This document shows positions 40,625-49,758 of a stretch of 64,000 bases of DNA, in pieces; positions within the stretch are counted from its first letter, which is position 1; every line of letters starts with the position of its first letter. Below the pieces are notes generated by a model. The model was not told where the DNA came from. It did no database searches and saw nothing but the letters and a program-made list of their open reading frames with translations. The stretch covers positions 248,001 through 312,000 of the forward strand of contig NZ_BAAAQN010000001.1 in assembly GCF_039531695.1 (NCBI RefSeq), given 5' to 3'. The position numbers and the translations under genes are program-made. Source of the stretch: Catenulispora yoronensis. Its GTDB lineage: Bacteria > Actinomycetota > Actinomycetes > Streptomycetales > Catenulisporaceae.

Positions 40625-41638
40625 CTACGAGCTCACCAGCGAGGCGGTGACTTCGCTGATGGCGTACCGGTCCGGCTCGTGCACGGCCGCCGCGGCGCCG
40701 ATCAGGCTGGCCCGCGCGCCCAGTCCGGCCGGCACCACTTCGAGGCCGGCCAGGAACGTCAGTGACAGGTATCTGCCCAGCGACCGTCGCAGCGGGTCCA
40801 TCAGCACCGGCCCGGCGGCGGCCACCCCGCCCCCGATGATCACCCGGCGCAGGTCGCAGGTCGCCGCCGCGGCCGCGATCATCGCGGCCAGGGCGCCGGC
40901 CCCGCGTTCGAAAGCCAGCACCGCGGCCGGCTCTCCGCGGCGGGCCGCCTCGGCCAGCGCCTCGCCGTCGGGCCGCGCGTCCGTCCGCCAACCGCTACGG
41001 ACCGCGAACGCCACCATCGACGGCCCGCTCGCGTACGCCTCCGGGCATCCGATGCCCCCGCAGGGGCACGGATCGCCGTCCATCACCACCGGCGCGTGGC
41101 CGACGTGACCCGCGTTGCCCGACGCCCCGCCGTGCAGCCGGCCGCGCAGCACCAGGCCGCCGCCGACCCCGGTGGACACCACGATGGCCAGCAGGTCCTC
41201 GAAACCCTGCCCGGCCCCGACCCAGTGTTCTCCGGCGGCGGCCGCCAAGCCGTCGCCGAGCAGCCGCGCGGGACGGCCGGGGACCAGCGCGGCCATGCGC
41301 TTGAGCAGCGGCAGGCCCCGCAACTCGGGGATGTTCACGGGCGCGACCGTTCCGGACGCCAGATCGATCGGCCCCGCCGAGCTGATTCCCAGCCCGGACA
41401 CCTCCGCCAGGCCCACCGGGCCGACGGCCTCGATCACCAGCCGCTCCATCCCGGCCAGCAGGTCGGCGTGCCCACCGCGGGTGGCCATCGTGGCCGAGCC
41501 CAGGATCTCGCCGCGGTCGGAGACCAGGGCCGCGGCGGTCTTGGTCCCCCCGATGTCGAGCGCGACCGCCGGCGATCCCCGGCCGCCGCGCGGCCCGGCG
41601 ACCTCCGGACCCCGCTCCCGTCCAGCCCTGTGCCCCAT
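40625..41638 (-). CDS. ROK-family sugar kinase
   Basis: 337 residues. ATP-binding DIGGTKTAAALVS at 28-40, catalytic Asp in LLGDGLAAA (129), and a zinc site CPCGGIGCPE (Cys 191, 193, 198) with His 181. ROK kinases phosphorylate glucose, mannose, N-acetylmannosamine or allose; in this locus with alpha-mannosidases, mannose or glucose is most likely (inferred). No HTH, so not a ROK repressor. ATG 41636-41638 has AGGAAGG about 11 nt upstream. Two operators lie upstream. Confidence 0.92.
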   Translation of the reverse strand: MGHRAGRERGPEVAGPRGGRGSPAVALDIGGTKTAAALVSDRGEILGSATMATRGGHADLLAGMERLVIEAVGPVGLAEVSGLGISSAGPIDLASGTVAPVNIPELRGLPLLKRMAALVPGRPARLLGDGLAAAAGEHWVGAGQGFEDLLAIVVSTGVGGGLVLRGRLHGGASGNAGHVGHAPVVMDGDPCPCGGIGCPEAYASGPSMVAFAVRSGWRTDARPDGEALAEAARRGEPAAVLAFERGAGALAAMIAAAAATCDLRRVIIGGGVAAAGPVLMDPLRRSLGRYLSLTFLAGLEVVPAGLGARASLIGAAAAVHEPDRYAISEVTASLVSS

Positions 41639-41729
41639 GTACACCAGCCTTCCTGCGTGAACCCCACCGAGCTGCCGAGCGCAGCACACGACGACCCGGC
41701 CGGGGCGCCGGATCAGCCCCCCGCCCTGA

Positions 41730-41743
41730 TGATAACGTTCACA
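41730..41743. promoter_or_regulatory. LacI-type operator TGATAACGTTCACA
   Basis: 92 bp upstream of the ROK kinase start. The minus strand reads TATCAT over the site, a -10 for the kinase gene. Confidence 0.75.
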
Positions 41744-41817
41744 AATCTATGAGGGAAGATCGCAGTCTGAGCAGGGAATTCAGCATCCTGAAGGAACTGT
41801 TTCCGGCCTGTTTCCAC

Positions 41818-41831
41818 TGATAACGTTCCCA
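41818..41831. promoter_or_regulatory. LacI-type operator TGATAACGTTCCCA
   Basis: Second site upstream of the ROK kinase, 88 bp from the first, nearly the same spacing as the pair at 40286/40375. Confidence 0.75.
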
Positions 41832-42151
41832 CGTCTGATCGACGCCCTGGCGAGGTCGGAGCTCGGGCTCCGGACCCGCCGCCGGCAGGGGCGCCCATGG
41901 TCACCGGGCGTTGCGCCGGGCCTGGCGCCGGGCCCGTCGCAGGACACTGTCGACCGGTGCGGCGCGCTGGGTAGCGGGCCGGTGTGGCAGGCCGGTGTGG
42001 CGGATCGGGTGTGGCGGGCCGGGTCGCGGGCAGGTGCTGGAGCGCGGCGACGAAGGCCGGCCCGACGCCTTCGCGCCGGAGGTAGGACTCGGCCGGATCC
42101 GGCCAGGGTTCCGGCCGGACCGGTCCGGTGATCGATTCGCCCTACGCGACA
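41832..42151. other. 320 bp with a possible coding fragment on the minus strand
   Basis: Around 42110-42020 the minus strand reads AESYLRREGVGPAFVAALQHL, which looks protein-like with GC-rich third positions, but it has no start or family and ends in proline-rich sequence. It may be a gene remnant. Confidence 0.25.
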
Positions 42152-42183
42152 GTGCTCCGACCCGCACAGGCGGGTCGGAGCAC
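42152..42183 (-). terminator. 14-bp terminator stem after GH92
   Basis: GTGCTCCGACCCGC (42152-42165) pairs perfectly with GCGGGTCGGAGCAC (42170-42183) around ACAG, 19 bp past the GH92 stop. Confidence 0.8.
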
Positions 42184-42201
42184 CGGATCACCAGCGGTCC
42201 G

Positions 42202-44859
42202 CTATGACAGCGTCCACTGTTGGTTCACTCCGCCGTTGCAGTCCCAGATCTCGACCTGGGTGCCGTTGGTGGCGCTGAACCCGGGGTCGTCCAGGCAGCG
42301 TCCGGAGGCCGGGTTGACCAGCGTGTTGCCGTTCTGCTGCCACTGCTGGTTGCCACCGCCGTTGCAGTCCCAGATCTCCACCAGCGTCCCGTTGGCGGTT
42401 CCGGCCCCGGTGACGTCCAGGCACTTGCCGTTGACCTGGAGCGTCCCTCCGGTGGAGGTCCACTGCTGGGCGCCGGTGCCGTTGCAGTCCCAGATCTGGG
42501 CCTTGGTGCCGTTGACGGTCGAGCCGCCGTTGTCGTCCAGGCACTTGCCCGCGATCCCGGAGGTGACGGGGCCGGTGTGCGAGGTCGGGTTGGTGCCGGA
42601 ATCATAGGCCGGCGGTGCGTCGGCGGCCCCGGAGCCCCAGGAGGACGCCGCCGAGCCGAGGGTGAAGTCCAGGGTGACCCCGTTCTTCCACGTGGCCTGC
42701 GACATCCAGTTCTTCGTGCTGGCCGCGCCGTTGACGTTGAGCGACTGGACGTAGTAGTTGCTCGCTGAGGCGGCGGGGGCGTTGATGGTCATGGTGTTGC
42801 CGCTGGGCAGGTGTACGACGGCCTGGGTGAAGATGGGGCTGTTGAACATCAGGTCGCCGCTGCCCGGGGTGACCGGGTACATGCCCAGGGCGCCCCAGAC
42901 GTATTGGGCGGACATGGTGCCGAGGTCGTCGTTGTTGGGGAAGGCCGCGGAGGTGGGGGTGTCTTTGTAGAACTGGTTGAGCATGCGGTTGACGACGGAT
43001 TGGGTGTGGGAGGGTGCGCCGGTCCAGTTGTAGAACCAGGGGGTGCCCAGGTCGAATTCGTTGGAGAGGAAGGACTGGTTGCCGTTGGAGCCGTCCATGG
43101 TGGTAAAGAAGCTGTCCAGCAGCGAGTTGGTGGCCGAGTTGCCGCCGAGCAGAGCCGCCTCGGCGGGCTGGTCGAAGGGCACGACGAAGCGGTACTGCGC
43201 GGCGCTGCCCTCGATGAAGCCGTTGGAGCTGGTCGGGCTGATGCTCACCCAGGAGCCGTTGCTGTTCTTGGGGTTGATCAGGCCGTTGGCGGTGTTGAAG
43301 ATGTGCTTCCAGTTGTTGGCCCGGCTGGCGAACGTCGTGGCGTTGCCGGAGTCGCCGAGCGAGGACGCGAAACGGGACAGGGCGAAGTCGGCCTGGTCGT
43401 ACTCCAGCAGGCTCGCGGCCGAGCCGTGTACGTTGCAGCAGCCGAGGTTGCCGTTGTAGAGATCGTCCGGCAGGTAGCCGTACTGGTTCTCCAGAGTCGT
43501 CCCGCGACGCACGTTGTTGTTGGTCGTGGCCTCCTGCAGCATGTCCGACAGTGCGGTGGCGGTGTCGAAGTTGGTGGCGCCGAAGGCGTAGTAGTTCGCC
43601 AGTGCGGCGGTCGCCGGGTCGCCGGCCATCACCCAGTTGTAGAAGTTCATGAAGCCCCACTGCGGGAACGTGCCGCCCTGGGCGTAGTCGTTCACCAGCG
43701 ACTGGGCTATATCAGAGGTCTGCACTGGTGCGACCAGCGCGGACAGCTGGGTCTGCGCGTGGTAGACGTCCCAGCCGGAGAACTGGTCGTACTGCGCGTG
43801 TCCCGACGAGGCCGTGTGCACGGCGTTGTCGAAGCCCATGTACTGGCCGTTGGTGTCACTGACCACGTTGGGGTGCAGCAGCACGTGGTACAGCGAGGTG
43901 TAGAACAGCTGCTGCTGCGCCGCCGTGCCGCCGCCGACCTGCACCTTGTTCAGCAGGGTGTTCCAGCTGTTGTGCGCCGCGGTCTGGGTGGCGTTGAAGT
44001 CGAAGCCGCTGTTCTCGGCCTGCCAGTTCGCCTTGGCGTTGGCCGTGCTGACGAACGAGACGCCGACCTTGGCCTGCACGACGTGGTTGGAGCTGGTGTT
44101 GAAGGTCAGGAACACCGAGTTCGGACCCGCGCTCTGGCCCTCGTTGACGATCTGGCTGGCGGTGAACGGCTGGTCGAAGACCATGTCGAAGTGCACCGTG
44201 TAGCTGCCGGCCTCACCGCAGAAGCCACCGCTGGTGGCGGTGCCGGAGATCTCGGTGTTGCTGACGATCTGCGCGCTGGACGCCGAGGTGTTGTTCTGGC
44301 TGTCCAGGAGCTTGACGAGCAGGTCGGCCTGGGTCGTGGCCGGGAACGTGAAGCGCGCCATACCGGAGCGCTGAGTCGCGGTCAGCTCGGTCTTGATCGC
44401 GGAGGATCCGCTGTTCACCGAGTAGTAGCCGGCAGTGGCGACTTCTCCGGTGTGGGTGAACGACTCCATGTGCGCACCGGGGTCGCCGGAGGGCAGCGCG
44501 CCGGTCAGCGGCAGGATCGGCAGGTCGCCCATCGCGCCGCAGCCGGGGCCGGCCATGTGCGTCAGGCCGAAGCCCCGGATCTGGCTGGCGCCGTAGTCGT
44601 AGCCGCCGCCGTCGTTGCGGCCGGTGGCGGTGTCCGGGCTCCACTGGACCATGCCGAAAGGCACGTCCGCGCCCGGGAAGTCGTTGCCGCCGCCGCTGGT
44701 CATGATCCGGGCGTCGACCAGCGAGGCCGGATCGGACACCAGGGTCGCGGCGTGGGCCACGGACGTCAGGCTGGGGAAGGCCGCGGCGGCGACCAGGGTC
44801 GCCCCGGCGACGAACGACCGGATCAGGGTTCTGGATCTGCGGGGACTGGGGAGGGCCAT
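42202..44859 (-). CDS. secreted GH92 alpha-mannosidase with ricin-B lectin
   Basis: 885 residues. Signal peptide about 1-37, GH92 N-terminal beta-domain (FPGADVPFGMVQWSPDT, GFGLTHMAGPGC) and (alpha/alpha)6 catalytic domain with FPNNDDLGTMSAQYVWGALG. Residues about 760-885 form a ricin-type beta-trefoil (GKCLDDNGGS, EIWDCNGGGNQQW) that binds sugars. GH92 enzymes are calcium-dependent exo-alpha-mannosidases. The ATG has GGAAAAGAG upstream. The lectin DNA is nearly identical to that of the GH59 gene on the other strand. Confidence 0.93.
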   Translation of the reverse strand: MALPSPRRSRTLIRSFVAGATLVAAAAFPSLTSVAHAATLVSDPASLVDARIMTSGGGNDFPGADVPFGMVQWSPDTATGRNDGGGYDYGASQIRGFGLTHMAGPGCGAMGDLPILPLTGALPSGDPGAHMESFTHTGEVATAGYYSVNSGSSAIKTELTATQRSGMARFTFPATTQADLLVKLLDSQNNTSASSAQIVSNTEISGTATSGGFCGEAGSYTVHFDMVFDQPFTASQIVNEGQSAGPNSVFLTFNTSSNHVVQAKVGVSFVSTANAKANWQAENSGFDFNATQTAAHNSWNTLLNKVQVGGGTAAQQQLFYTSLYHVLLHPNVVSDTNGQYMGFDNAVHTASSGHAQYDQFSGWDVYHAQTQLSALVAPVQTSDIAQSLVNDYAQGGTFPQWGFMNFYNWVMAGDPATAALANYYAFGATNFDTATALSDMLQEATTNNNVRRGTTLENQYGYLPDDLYNGNLGCCNVHGSAASLLEYDQADFALSRFASSLGDSGNATTFASRANNWKHIFNTANGLINPKNSNGSWVSISPTSSNGFIEGSAAQYRFVVPFDQPAEAALLGGNSATNSLLDSFFTTMDGSNGNQSFLSNEFDLGTPWFYNWTGAPSHTQSVVNRMLNQFYKDTPTSAAFPNNDDLGTMSAQYVWGALGMYPVTPGSGDLMFNSPIFTQAVVHLPSGNTMTINAPAASASNYYVQSLNVNGAASTKNWMSQATWKNGVTLDFTLGSAASSWGSGAADAPPAYDSGTNPTSHTGPVTSGIAGKCLDDNGGSTVNGTKAQIWDCNGTGAQQWTSTGGTLQVNGKCLDVTGAGTANGTLVEIWDCNGGGNQQWQQNGNTLVNPASGRCLDDPGFSATNGTQVEIWDCNGGVNQQWTLS

Positions 44860-44932
44860 GAGTTCTCTTTTCCAGGTGATGGGCAGGGTGATGGGCAGAA
44901 GTGGTGGACAGGATGGTGGACAGGTCGATGGC

Positions 44933-44963
44933 CGGCTCGGCGGACGCGTTGACCGCCGAGCCG
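44933..44963 (-). terminator. 11-bp terminator stem after GH76
   Basis: CGGCTCGGCGG (44933-44943) pairs with CCGCCGAGCCG (44953-44963) around 9 nt, in the gap after the GH76 stop. Confidence 0.75.
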
Positions 44964-45027
44964 CTGGAGGAGGTCCGTGGACCGTTCGTGGCCGGGCAGA
45001 AGACCGGCGGGTGGTGCCGGCGACGGC

Positions 45028-46503
45028 TTACGGCAGCGTCCACCTCTGGTTGGCGCCGCCGTTGCAGTCCCAGATCTCCAGCCGGGTGCCGTCGGTGGTG
45101 CTGCTGGCGGGATCGTCGAGGCAGCGGCCGGACTGCGGGTTCAGCAGCGAGCCGTCGGACCGGGCGCTCCACACCTGGGCGCCGGTGCCGTTGCAGTCGT
45201 AGAGCTGCACCTTGACGCCGTTCGCGGTGCCGCCGCTGATCACGTCGAGACACTTGCCCAGGACGCTGAGACTGCCGTTGGAATTCACGGTGAACTGCTG
45301 CGCCACGGACCCGTTGCAGCTCCACAGCTGGATCGCGGTGCCGTTGGCCGTGCTCTGGTGGTCGTCGTCCACGCACTTGCCCGCCAGCGCGGAGGTGATC
45401 GGGCCGGTCGGCGGGGCCGATCCGCCGAGCGCGGCGACCAGGGCGGCCTCGGCGCTGGCCTGCGCCCCCGAGGTCAGGCCCTGGATCGGGCCGGCCCAGC
45501 TCAGGCCGAGCTGGCCGGCGCTGTTCGTGTCGTGGGCGATGATGGAGTTCGCCTGGGCCTGGAGGTAGCCGTCGTAGGCGGTGGTGCCGGCGACGGTGGC
45601 CAGGGTGCGCAGGCCGCGGACGTAGACGCCCTTGAACGAGGGCCCGTCGGCGCCGCAGTTGGGTTCACAGGGCTCGACGACGATCCCGTTCTGGTTGAAG
45701 TGCGCCGTCGAGGCGCCGGCCAGCGTGGCGGCGGTGGACAGCAGGCCGGTGTTGCCGGTGGCCCGGGACAGTTCGGCCAACCCGGCCAGGACCACGCCCT
45801 GGTTGTAGGTCCAGACCGTCTGGCCGTTGTTCTGGCAACCGCTGTTCAGACCGTCGTTGATCAGGTGCGAGCCGTTGATCAGGCCGCTGCCGTTGAACCA
45901 GCTCCACTCCGCGTTCGCCCATCCGAGATAGGTGCTGTCGCCGGGGATCCGGTTGTGGAGCGCCGCCGTCAGGTCCAGGAAGAGTTCGTTGGGGATCGCG
46001 TTCTTGTAGGACTTGGCGGTGCTCCAGTAGACTCCGCCGCCGCAGCTGGAATCCCAGTAGTTGTGGATGTAGGCGGCGTCGGTCTGGGCCATCTGGAGGT
46101 ACGCGGTGTTGCCGGTGAGGTCGTAGGCCTGCACCCAGGCCAGGCCCCACCAGCCGGTGTCGTCCATGTACGCGTTCTCGAAGTTCGAGCCCTTGTTCGC
46201 GTTGAAGGCTCCCGCGATGGCGTAGCTGTAGGACGTGTCCCCGGTGGTCTGCTGGTAGGTCATGATCGTGCTCAGCGCGACCGCGGAGGTCCACCAGCCG
46301 TCGGTGCCGATGAGCCCGGTGCCGGAGTTGTAGCCGGCCATCAGCACCTTGGCGCCGGAAGCCGCGGCCGGGCTGGAGGCGGCGGGCGCCGGCGACTGGG
46401 CGGCCGCCGCCGAACCACCTCCGACGACGCCGATGGCGAACGCCAGGCCCGAGACCAGCGCGACCAGGACTGCTGTCAGTCTCCTCGTTCTCGTTCTGAA
46501 CAT
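45028..46503 (-). CDS. secreted GH76 alpha-1,6-mannanase with ricin-B lectin
   Basis: 491 residues. Signal peptide about 1-35; GH76 barrel with the catalytic Asp pair in AYMDDTGWWGLAW (114-115) and GGGVYWSTAKSYKNAI; a C-terminal ricin trefoil (KCVDDDHQS, LYDCNGTGAQVW, EIWDCNGGANQRW). GH76 cuts the alpha-1,6 backbone of fungal mannan, complementing the GH92 side-chain enzymes. ATG 46501-46503 has AGGAG upstream; the first in-frame ATG 45 nt up lacks one. A LacI-type operator lies 100 bp upstream. Confidence 0.93.
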   Translation of the reverse strand: MFRTRTRRLTAVLVALVSGLAFAIGVVGGGSAAAAQSPAPAASSPAAASGAKVLMAGYNSGTGLIGTDGWWTSAVALSTIMTYQQTTGDTSYSYAIAGAFNANKGSNFENAYMDDTGWWGLAWVQAYDLTGNTAYLQMAQTDAAYIHNYWDSSCGGGVYWSTAKSYKNAIPNELFLDLTAALHNRIPGDSTYLGWANAEWSWFNGSGLINGSHLINDGLNSGCQNNGQTVWTYNQGVVLAGLAELSRATGNTGLLSTAATLAGASTAHFNQNGIVVEPCEPNCGADGPSFKGVYVRGLRTLATVAGTTAYDGYLQAQANSIIAHDTNSAGQLGLSWAGPIQGLTSGAQASAEAALVAALGGSAPPTGPITSALAGKCVDDDHQSTANGTAIQLWSCNGSVAQQFTVNSNGSLSVLGKCLDVISGGTANGVKVQLYDCNGTGAQVWSARSDGSLLNPQSGRCLDDPASSTTDGTRLEIWDCNGGANQRWTLP

Positions 46504-46604
46504 GTGCGGCTCCTGAGTGCTTCGGTGGGGGCGGGAAGGCCGGATCACAGGTCCACAAAGTCACGGCCCACCTGGGCGCCGCCCGGCTCGCGTGCGTCCA
46601 AAGC

Positions 46605-46618
46605 TGATAACGTTCCCA
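46605..46618. promoter_or_regulatory. LacI-type operator TGATAACGTTCCCA
   Basis: 102 bp upstream of the GH76 start, with minus-strand TATCAG over the site as a -10. Confidence 0.75.
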
Positions 46619-46724
46619 GATTCTGGACACACCGGCAGCGCGACCCTTGGAGCCTGTCCGGTTGTTGGCCTTGCTTTCTGATCAAAAGAGCAGGAGATCG
46701 AGTCGAGCGCACCGCCCACGCTCA

Positions 46725-46738
46725 TGGGAACGTTCACA
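46725..46738. promoter_or_regulatory. LacI-type operator TGGGAACGTTCACA
   Basis: The most symmetric of the six sites; it lacks the TATCA half. It lies in the divergent region of GH76 and GH59 and 120 bp from the previous site, so it may serve either gene or act in looping. Confidence 0.7.
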
Positions 46739-47235
46739 CACCGGGGTGAGTATCGGGCGCACTCAAAGCCCTGTCAAGACGGCGGAGCGGGCCGAACCCG
46801 GACGTCCGGCGCGCCGGACGGCTTCCCCGCCGGTCAGCGCCCGGTGACCCGGGCCGGCCCGCTTCGAAGTCCTGTTGTTCGACTCTGGGCCATCTCGTTG
46901 AAATCGCCGAGTTATTTCCAGGCTATTGACAGAACCGCTCAATACTCACCACGATGCACCACGGTGACCCACCGGCTGCCGGGCGACCGCCCTCATCCGA
47001 CACAGCAGGGGTCGCCAGTCACCCGGCGACGCCTCGTTCCCGTCGGGCGCCCCACAGCACGCTGATCCACGTCGCGCCGGCGGCCGTCCACCGACATCAT
47101 GCTCCACGGCCGACGCGGCGCGGCGACGGGCGCCCGCGCGGCGAGTCCTGCCCACCGGCTGTCGCCAGGGGCGAGCGTCACCATCGTCGCCGATCGGCGC
47201 GCGTGGACCGGTCGACCGTCCCGAGAGGAAGTCCG
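46739..47235. promoter_or_regulatory. long upstream region of the GH59 gene
   Basis: About 500 bp. TTGACA at 46926-46931 is a possible -35 but has no good -10 at 17 bp. GAGAGGAAG before 47236 is the ribosome site. No gene is seen. Confidence 0.4.
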
Positions 47236-49641
47236 ATGAGCCCCACCCCCACGACCCGACCACCGAGACCCTTGCTCTACCTGGCCCTGACCGCGCTGTT
47301 GGCGTCGGTGTTCTTCACCGTTTCCGGCACTCCGGCGCGGGCGGCGACGTCCACCACGATCTCGGCGAACGGGAACAGCGGTGGTCGGACGTTCGACGGC
47401 ATCGGCGCGATCAGCGGCGGTGGCGGCAACTCCCGGCTGCTGCGGGACTACCCGGCCGCCCAGCAGTCGCAGATCCTGGACTACCTGTTCAAGCCCGGCT
47501 ACGGCGCGGATCTGCAGATGCTGAAGCTGGAGATCGGCGGGGACGCCAACTCCACCGACGGCTCCGAGCCCTCGATCGAGCACACCCGCGGGGTCGTGAA
47601 CTGCAACGCCGGATACGAGTTCTGGCTGGCGCAGCAGGCCAAGGCCCGCAACCCCAACATCGCCTTCTACGGCCTGGCCTGGGCCGCGCCCGGCTGGATC
47701 AACGGCGGATTCTGGTCCACCGACACCATCAACTACCTGATCAGCTGGCTGGGCTGCGCCAAGGCCGACGGCGTGCCGGTGACCTACCTCGGCGGCTGGA
47801 ACGAACGCGGATACGACGCCAACTGGTACATCAACCTGCGCACCGCCCTGAACAACGCCGGCTACTCCGGCGTGAAGATCGTCGCCGACGACTCCGGCTG
47901 GGACGCCGCCGACGCGGCCGCCTCCAACTCGGCGTTCAACAACGCCGTGTCGATCTGGGGCGCCCACTACTCCTGCCAGGGCGGCGACGGCGGCAACGCC
48001 AACACCTGCTCCAGCGACTCCGCCGCGCAGGCCAACGGCAAGCCGCTGTGGGACAGCGAGCAGGGATCGCAGGACATGAACACCGGCGCCCCGGCGCTGA
48101 TCCGCGCCATCACCCGCGGCTATCTCGACGCCAAAATGGTCAGCTACTTCAACTGGCCGCTGATCGCCGCGATCTACCCCAACCTCCCCTACGCCACCGT
48201 CGGCCTGGCCACCGCCGGCTCGCCGTGGTCCGGCGCCTACACCATCGGCGCCAACACCTGGGCCACCGCACAGGTCACCCAGTTCACCCAGCCGGGCTGG
48301 AAGTTCCTGGACGCCGGGTCGGGCTACCTGGGCGGCTCGGAGTCCAACGGCACCTACGTCACCCTGAAATCGACGAACAACAGCGACTACACCACGATCG
48401 TCGAGACCACGACGGCGAGCGCCGCGCAGAGCGTGACGATCAACGTCAGCGGCGGTCTGTCCACCGGCCAGGTGCATGTCTGGTCCACCAACGTCAACAA
48501 CCCGAGCAGCGGTTCCTCGCTGGTCCACGCCCAGGACATCACCCCGTCCAACGGCTCGTACACGCTGACCGTGCAGCCCGGCTACGTCTACTCGATCACC
48601 ACCACGACCGGCCAGGGCAAGGGCACCGCCACCTCCCCGGCCAACGCCGCGCTGGCGCTGCCCTACAGCGACAACTTCGAGTCCACGGCCACCAACACCG
48701 AGGCGAAGTACCTGTCGGACATGCAGGGCTCCTTCGAGGCCCAGCCGTGTGCCGACGGCCGCTCGGGCCAGTGCGTGCAGCAGGTCACGCCGGTGATCCC
48801 GATCGAGTGGCAGAACGACTCCGACGCGTTCTCCCTGATCGGTGATCCGACGTGGTCCAACTACACGGTGAAGGTCGACGTCGATCTGCGGCAGGCCGGC
48901 ACCGCGGAGCTGCTGGGCCGGGCCGGCACCCAGTCCCGGCCGCAGGGGAACCAGAACCTGTACAAGTTCCGGGTCTCCAACACCGGGGCCTGGTCCATCG
49001 TCAAGAACTACTCCAGCGGCAGCTCCACCACGCTGGCGAGCGGCACGGTCGGGGCGCTGGGCACCGGTTCCTGGCACACGCTGGGGCTGACGTTCCAGGG
49101 CACGCAGATCACCGCCACGGTGGACGGCGGCACGGTGAGCACCGTCAACGACAGCACGTTCCTGTCCGGGCAGGTCGGCATCGGCGTCGTCGGCTACCAG
49201 ACCGACATGTTCGACAACCTGACGATCACCCCCGGCAACGGCACGGCGCAGCCGCCGAGCGGTCCGATCACCTCCGGGATCGCGGGCAAGTGCCTGGACG
49301 ACAACGGCGGCTCGACCGTCAACGGCACCAAGGCCCAGATCTGGGACTGCAACGGCACCGGCGCGCAGACCTGGACGTACAACGGCGGGGCGTTGCAGGT
49401 CAACGGCAAGTGCCTGGACATCACCGGGGCCGGGACCACGGCCAACGGGACGCTGGTGGAGATCTGGGACTGCAACGGCGGCGGCAACCAGCAGTGGCAG
49501 CAGAACGGCAACACGCTGGTCAACCCCGACTCCGGACGCTGCCTGGACGACCCCGGCTTCAGCGCCACCAACGGCACCCAGGTCGAGATCTGGGACTGCA
49601 ACGGCGGAGTGAACCAACAGTGGCACCTGCCCTCGGCCTGA
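47236..49641 (+). CDS. secreted GH59 galactocerebrosidase-like enzyme with ricin-B lectin
   Basis: 801 residues. Signal peptide about 1-36. The catalytic domain follows human GALC closely: FDGIGAISGGGGNSRLL, ILDYLFKPGYGADLQML, acid/base Glu 190 in GGWNERGYDANW and nucleophile Glu 275 in LWDSEQGS, then a lectin-like beta-sandwich (SNYTVKVDVDLRQAG) and a ricin trefoil from about 675. The family cleaves galactose from galactolipids or beta-galactosides. ATG 47236 has GAGAGGAAG upstream. Divergent from GH76. Confidence 0.92.
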   Translation: MSPTPTTRPPRPLLYLALTALLASVFFTVSGTPARAATSTTISANGNSGGRTFDGIGAISGGGGNSRLLRDYPAAQQSQILDYLFKPGYGADLQMLKLEIGGDANSTDGSEPSIEHTRGVVNCNAGYEFWLAQQAKARNPNIAFYGLAWAAPGWINGGFWSTDTINYLISWLGCAKADGVPVTYLGGWNERGYDANWYINLRTALNNAGYSGVKIVADDSGWDAADAAASNSAFNNAVSIWGAHYSCQGGDGGNANTCSSDSAAQANGKPLWDSEQGSQDMNTGAPALIRAITRGYLDAKMVSYFNWPLIAAIYPNLPYATVGLATAGSPWSGAYTIGANTWATAQVTQFTQPGWKFLDAGSGYLGGSESNGTYVTLKSTNNSDYTTIVETTTASAAQSVTINVSGGLSTGQVHVWSTNVNNPSSGSSLVHAQDITPSNGSYTLTVQPGYVYSITTTTGQGKGTATSPANAALALPYSDNFESTATNTEAKYLSDMQGSFEAQPCADGRSGQCVQQVTPVIPIEWQNDSDAFSLIGDPTWSNYTVKVDVDLRQAGTAELLGRAGTQSRPQGNQNLYKFRVSNTGAWSIVKNYSSGSSTTLASGTVGALGTGSWHTLGLTFQGTQITATVDGGTVSTVNDSTFLSGQVGIGVVGYQTDMFDNLTITPGNGTAQPPSGPITSGIAGKCLDDNGGSTVNGTKAQIWDCNGTGAQTWTYNGGALQVNGKCLDITGAGTTANGTLVEIWDCNGGGNQQWQQNGNTLVNPDSGRCLDDPGFSATNGTQVEIWDCNGGVNQQWHLPSA

Positions 49642-49667
49642 TCGCCGGCAGACCTCTGTGACGTAGT

Positions 49668-49702
49668 GCCGGGCGTCCACCCCGATCGGGTGGGCGCCCG
49701 GC
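49668..49702 (+). terminator. 15-bp terminator stem after GH59
   Basis: GCCGGGCGTCCACCC (49668-49682) pairs with GGGTGGGCGCCCGGC (49688-49702) with one G-T pair and a 5-nt loop. Confidence 0.8.
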
Positions 49703-49758
49703 GCCGCCTGCGCCACTCCTCTTTCACGCCACCCCCCGCAGCACAGTGAGGATTGTTC

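Noticed and set aside
41901..42207. overlapping 96-98-residue frames on both strands
   Set aside because: Arginine/proline-rich, no ribosome site, and they run through the terminator stem at 42152-42183.
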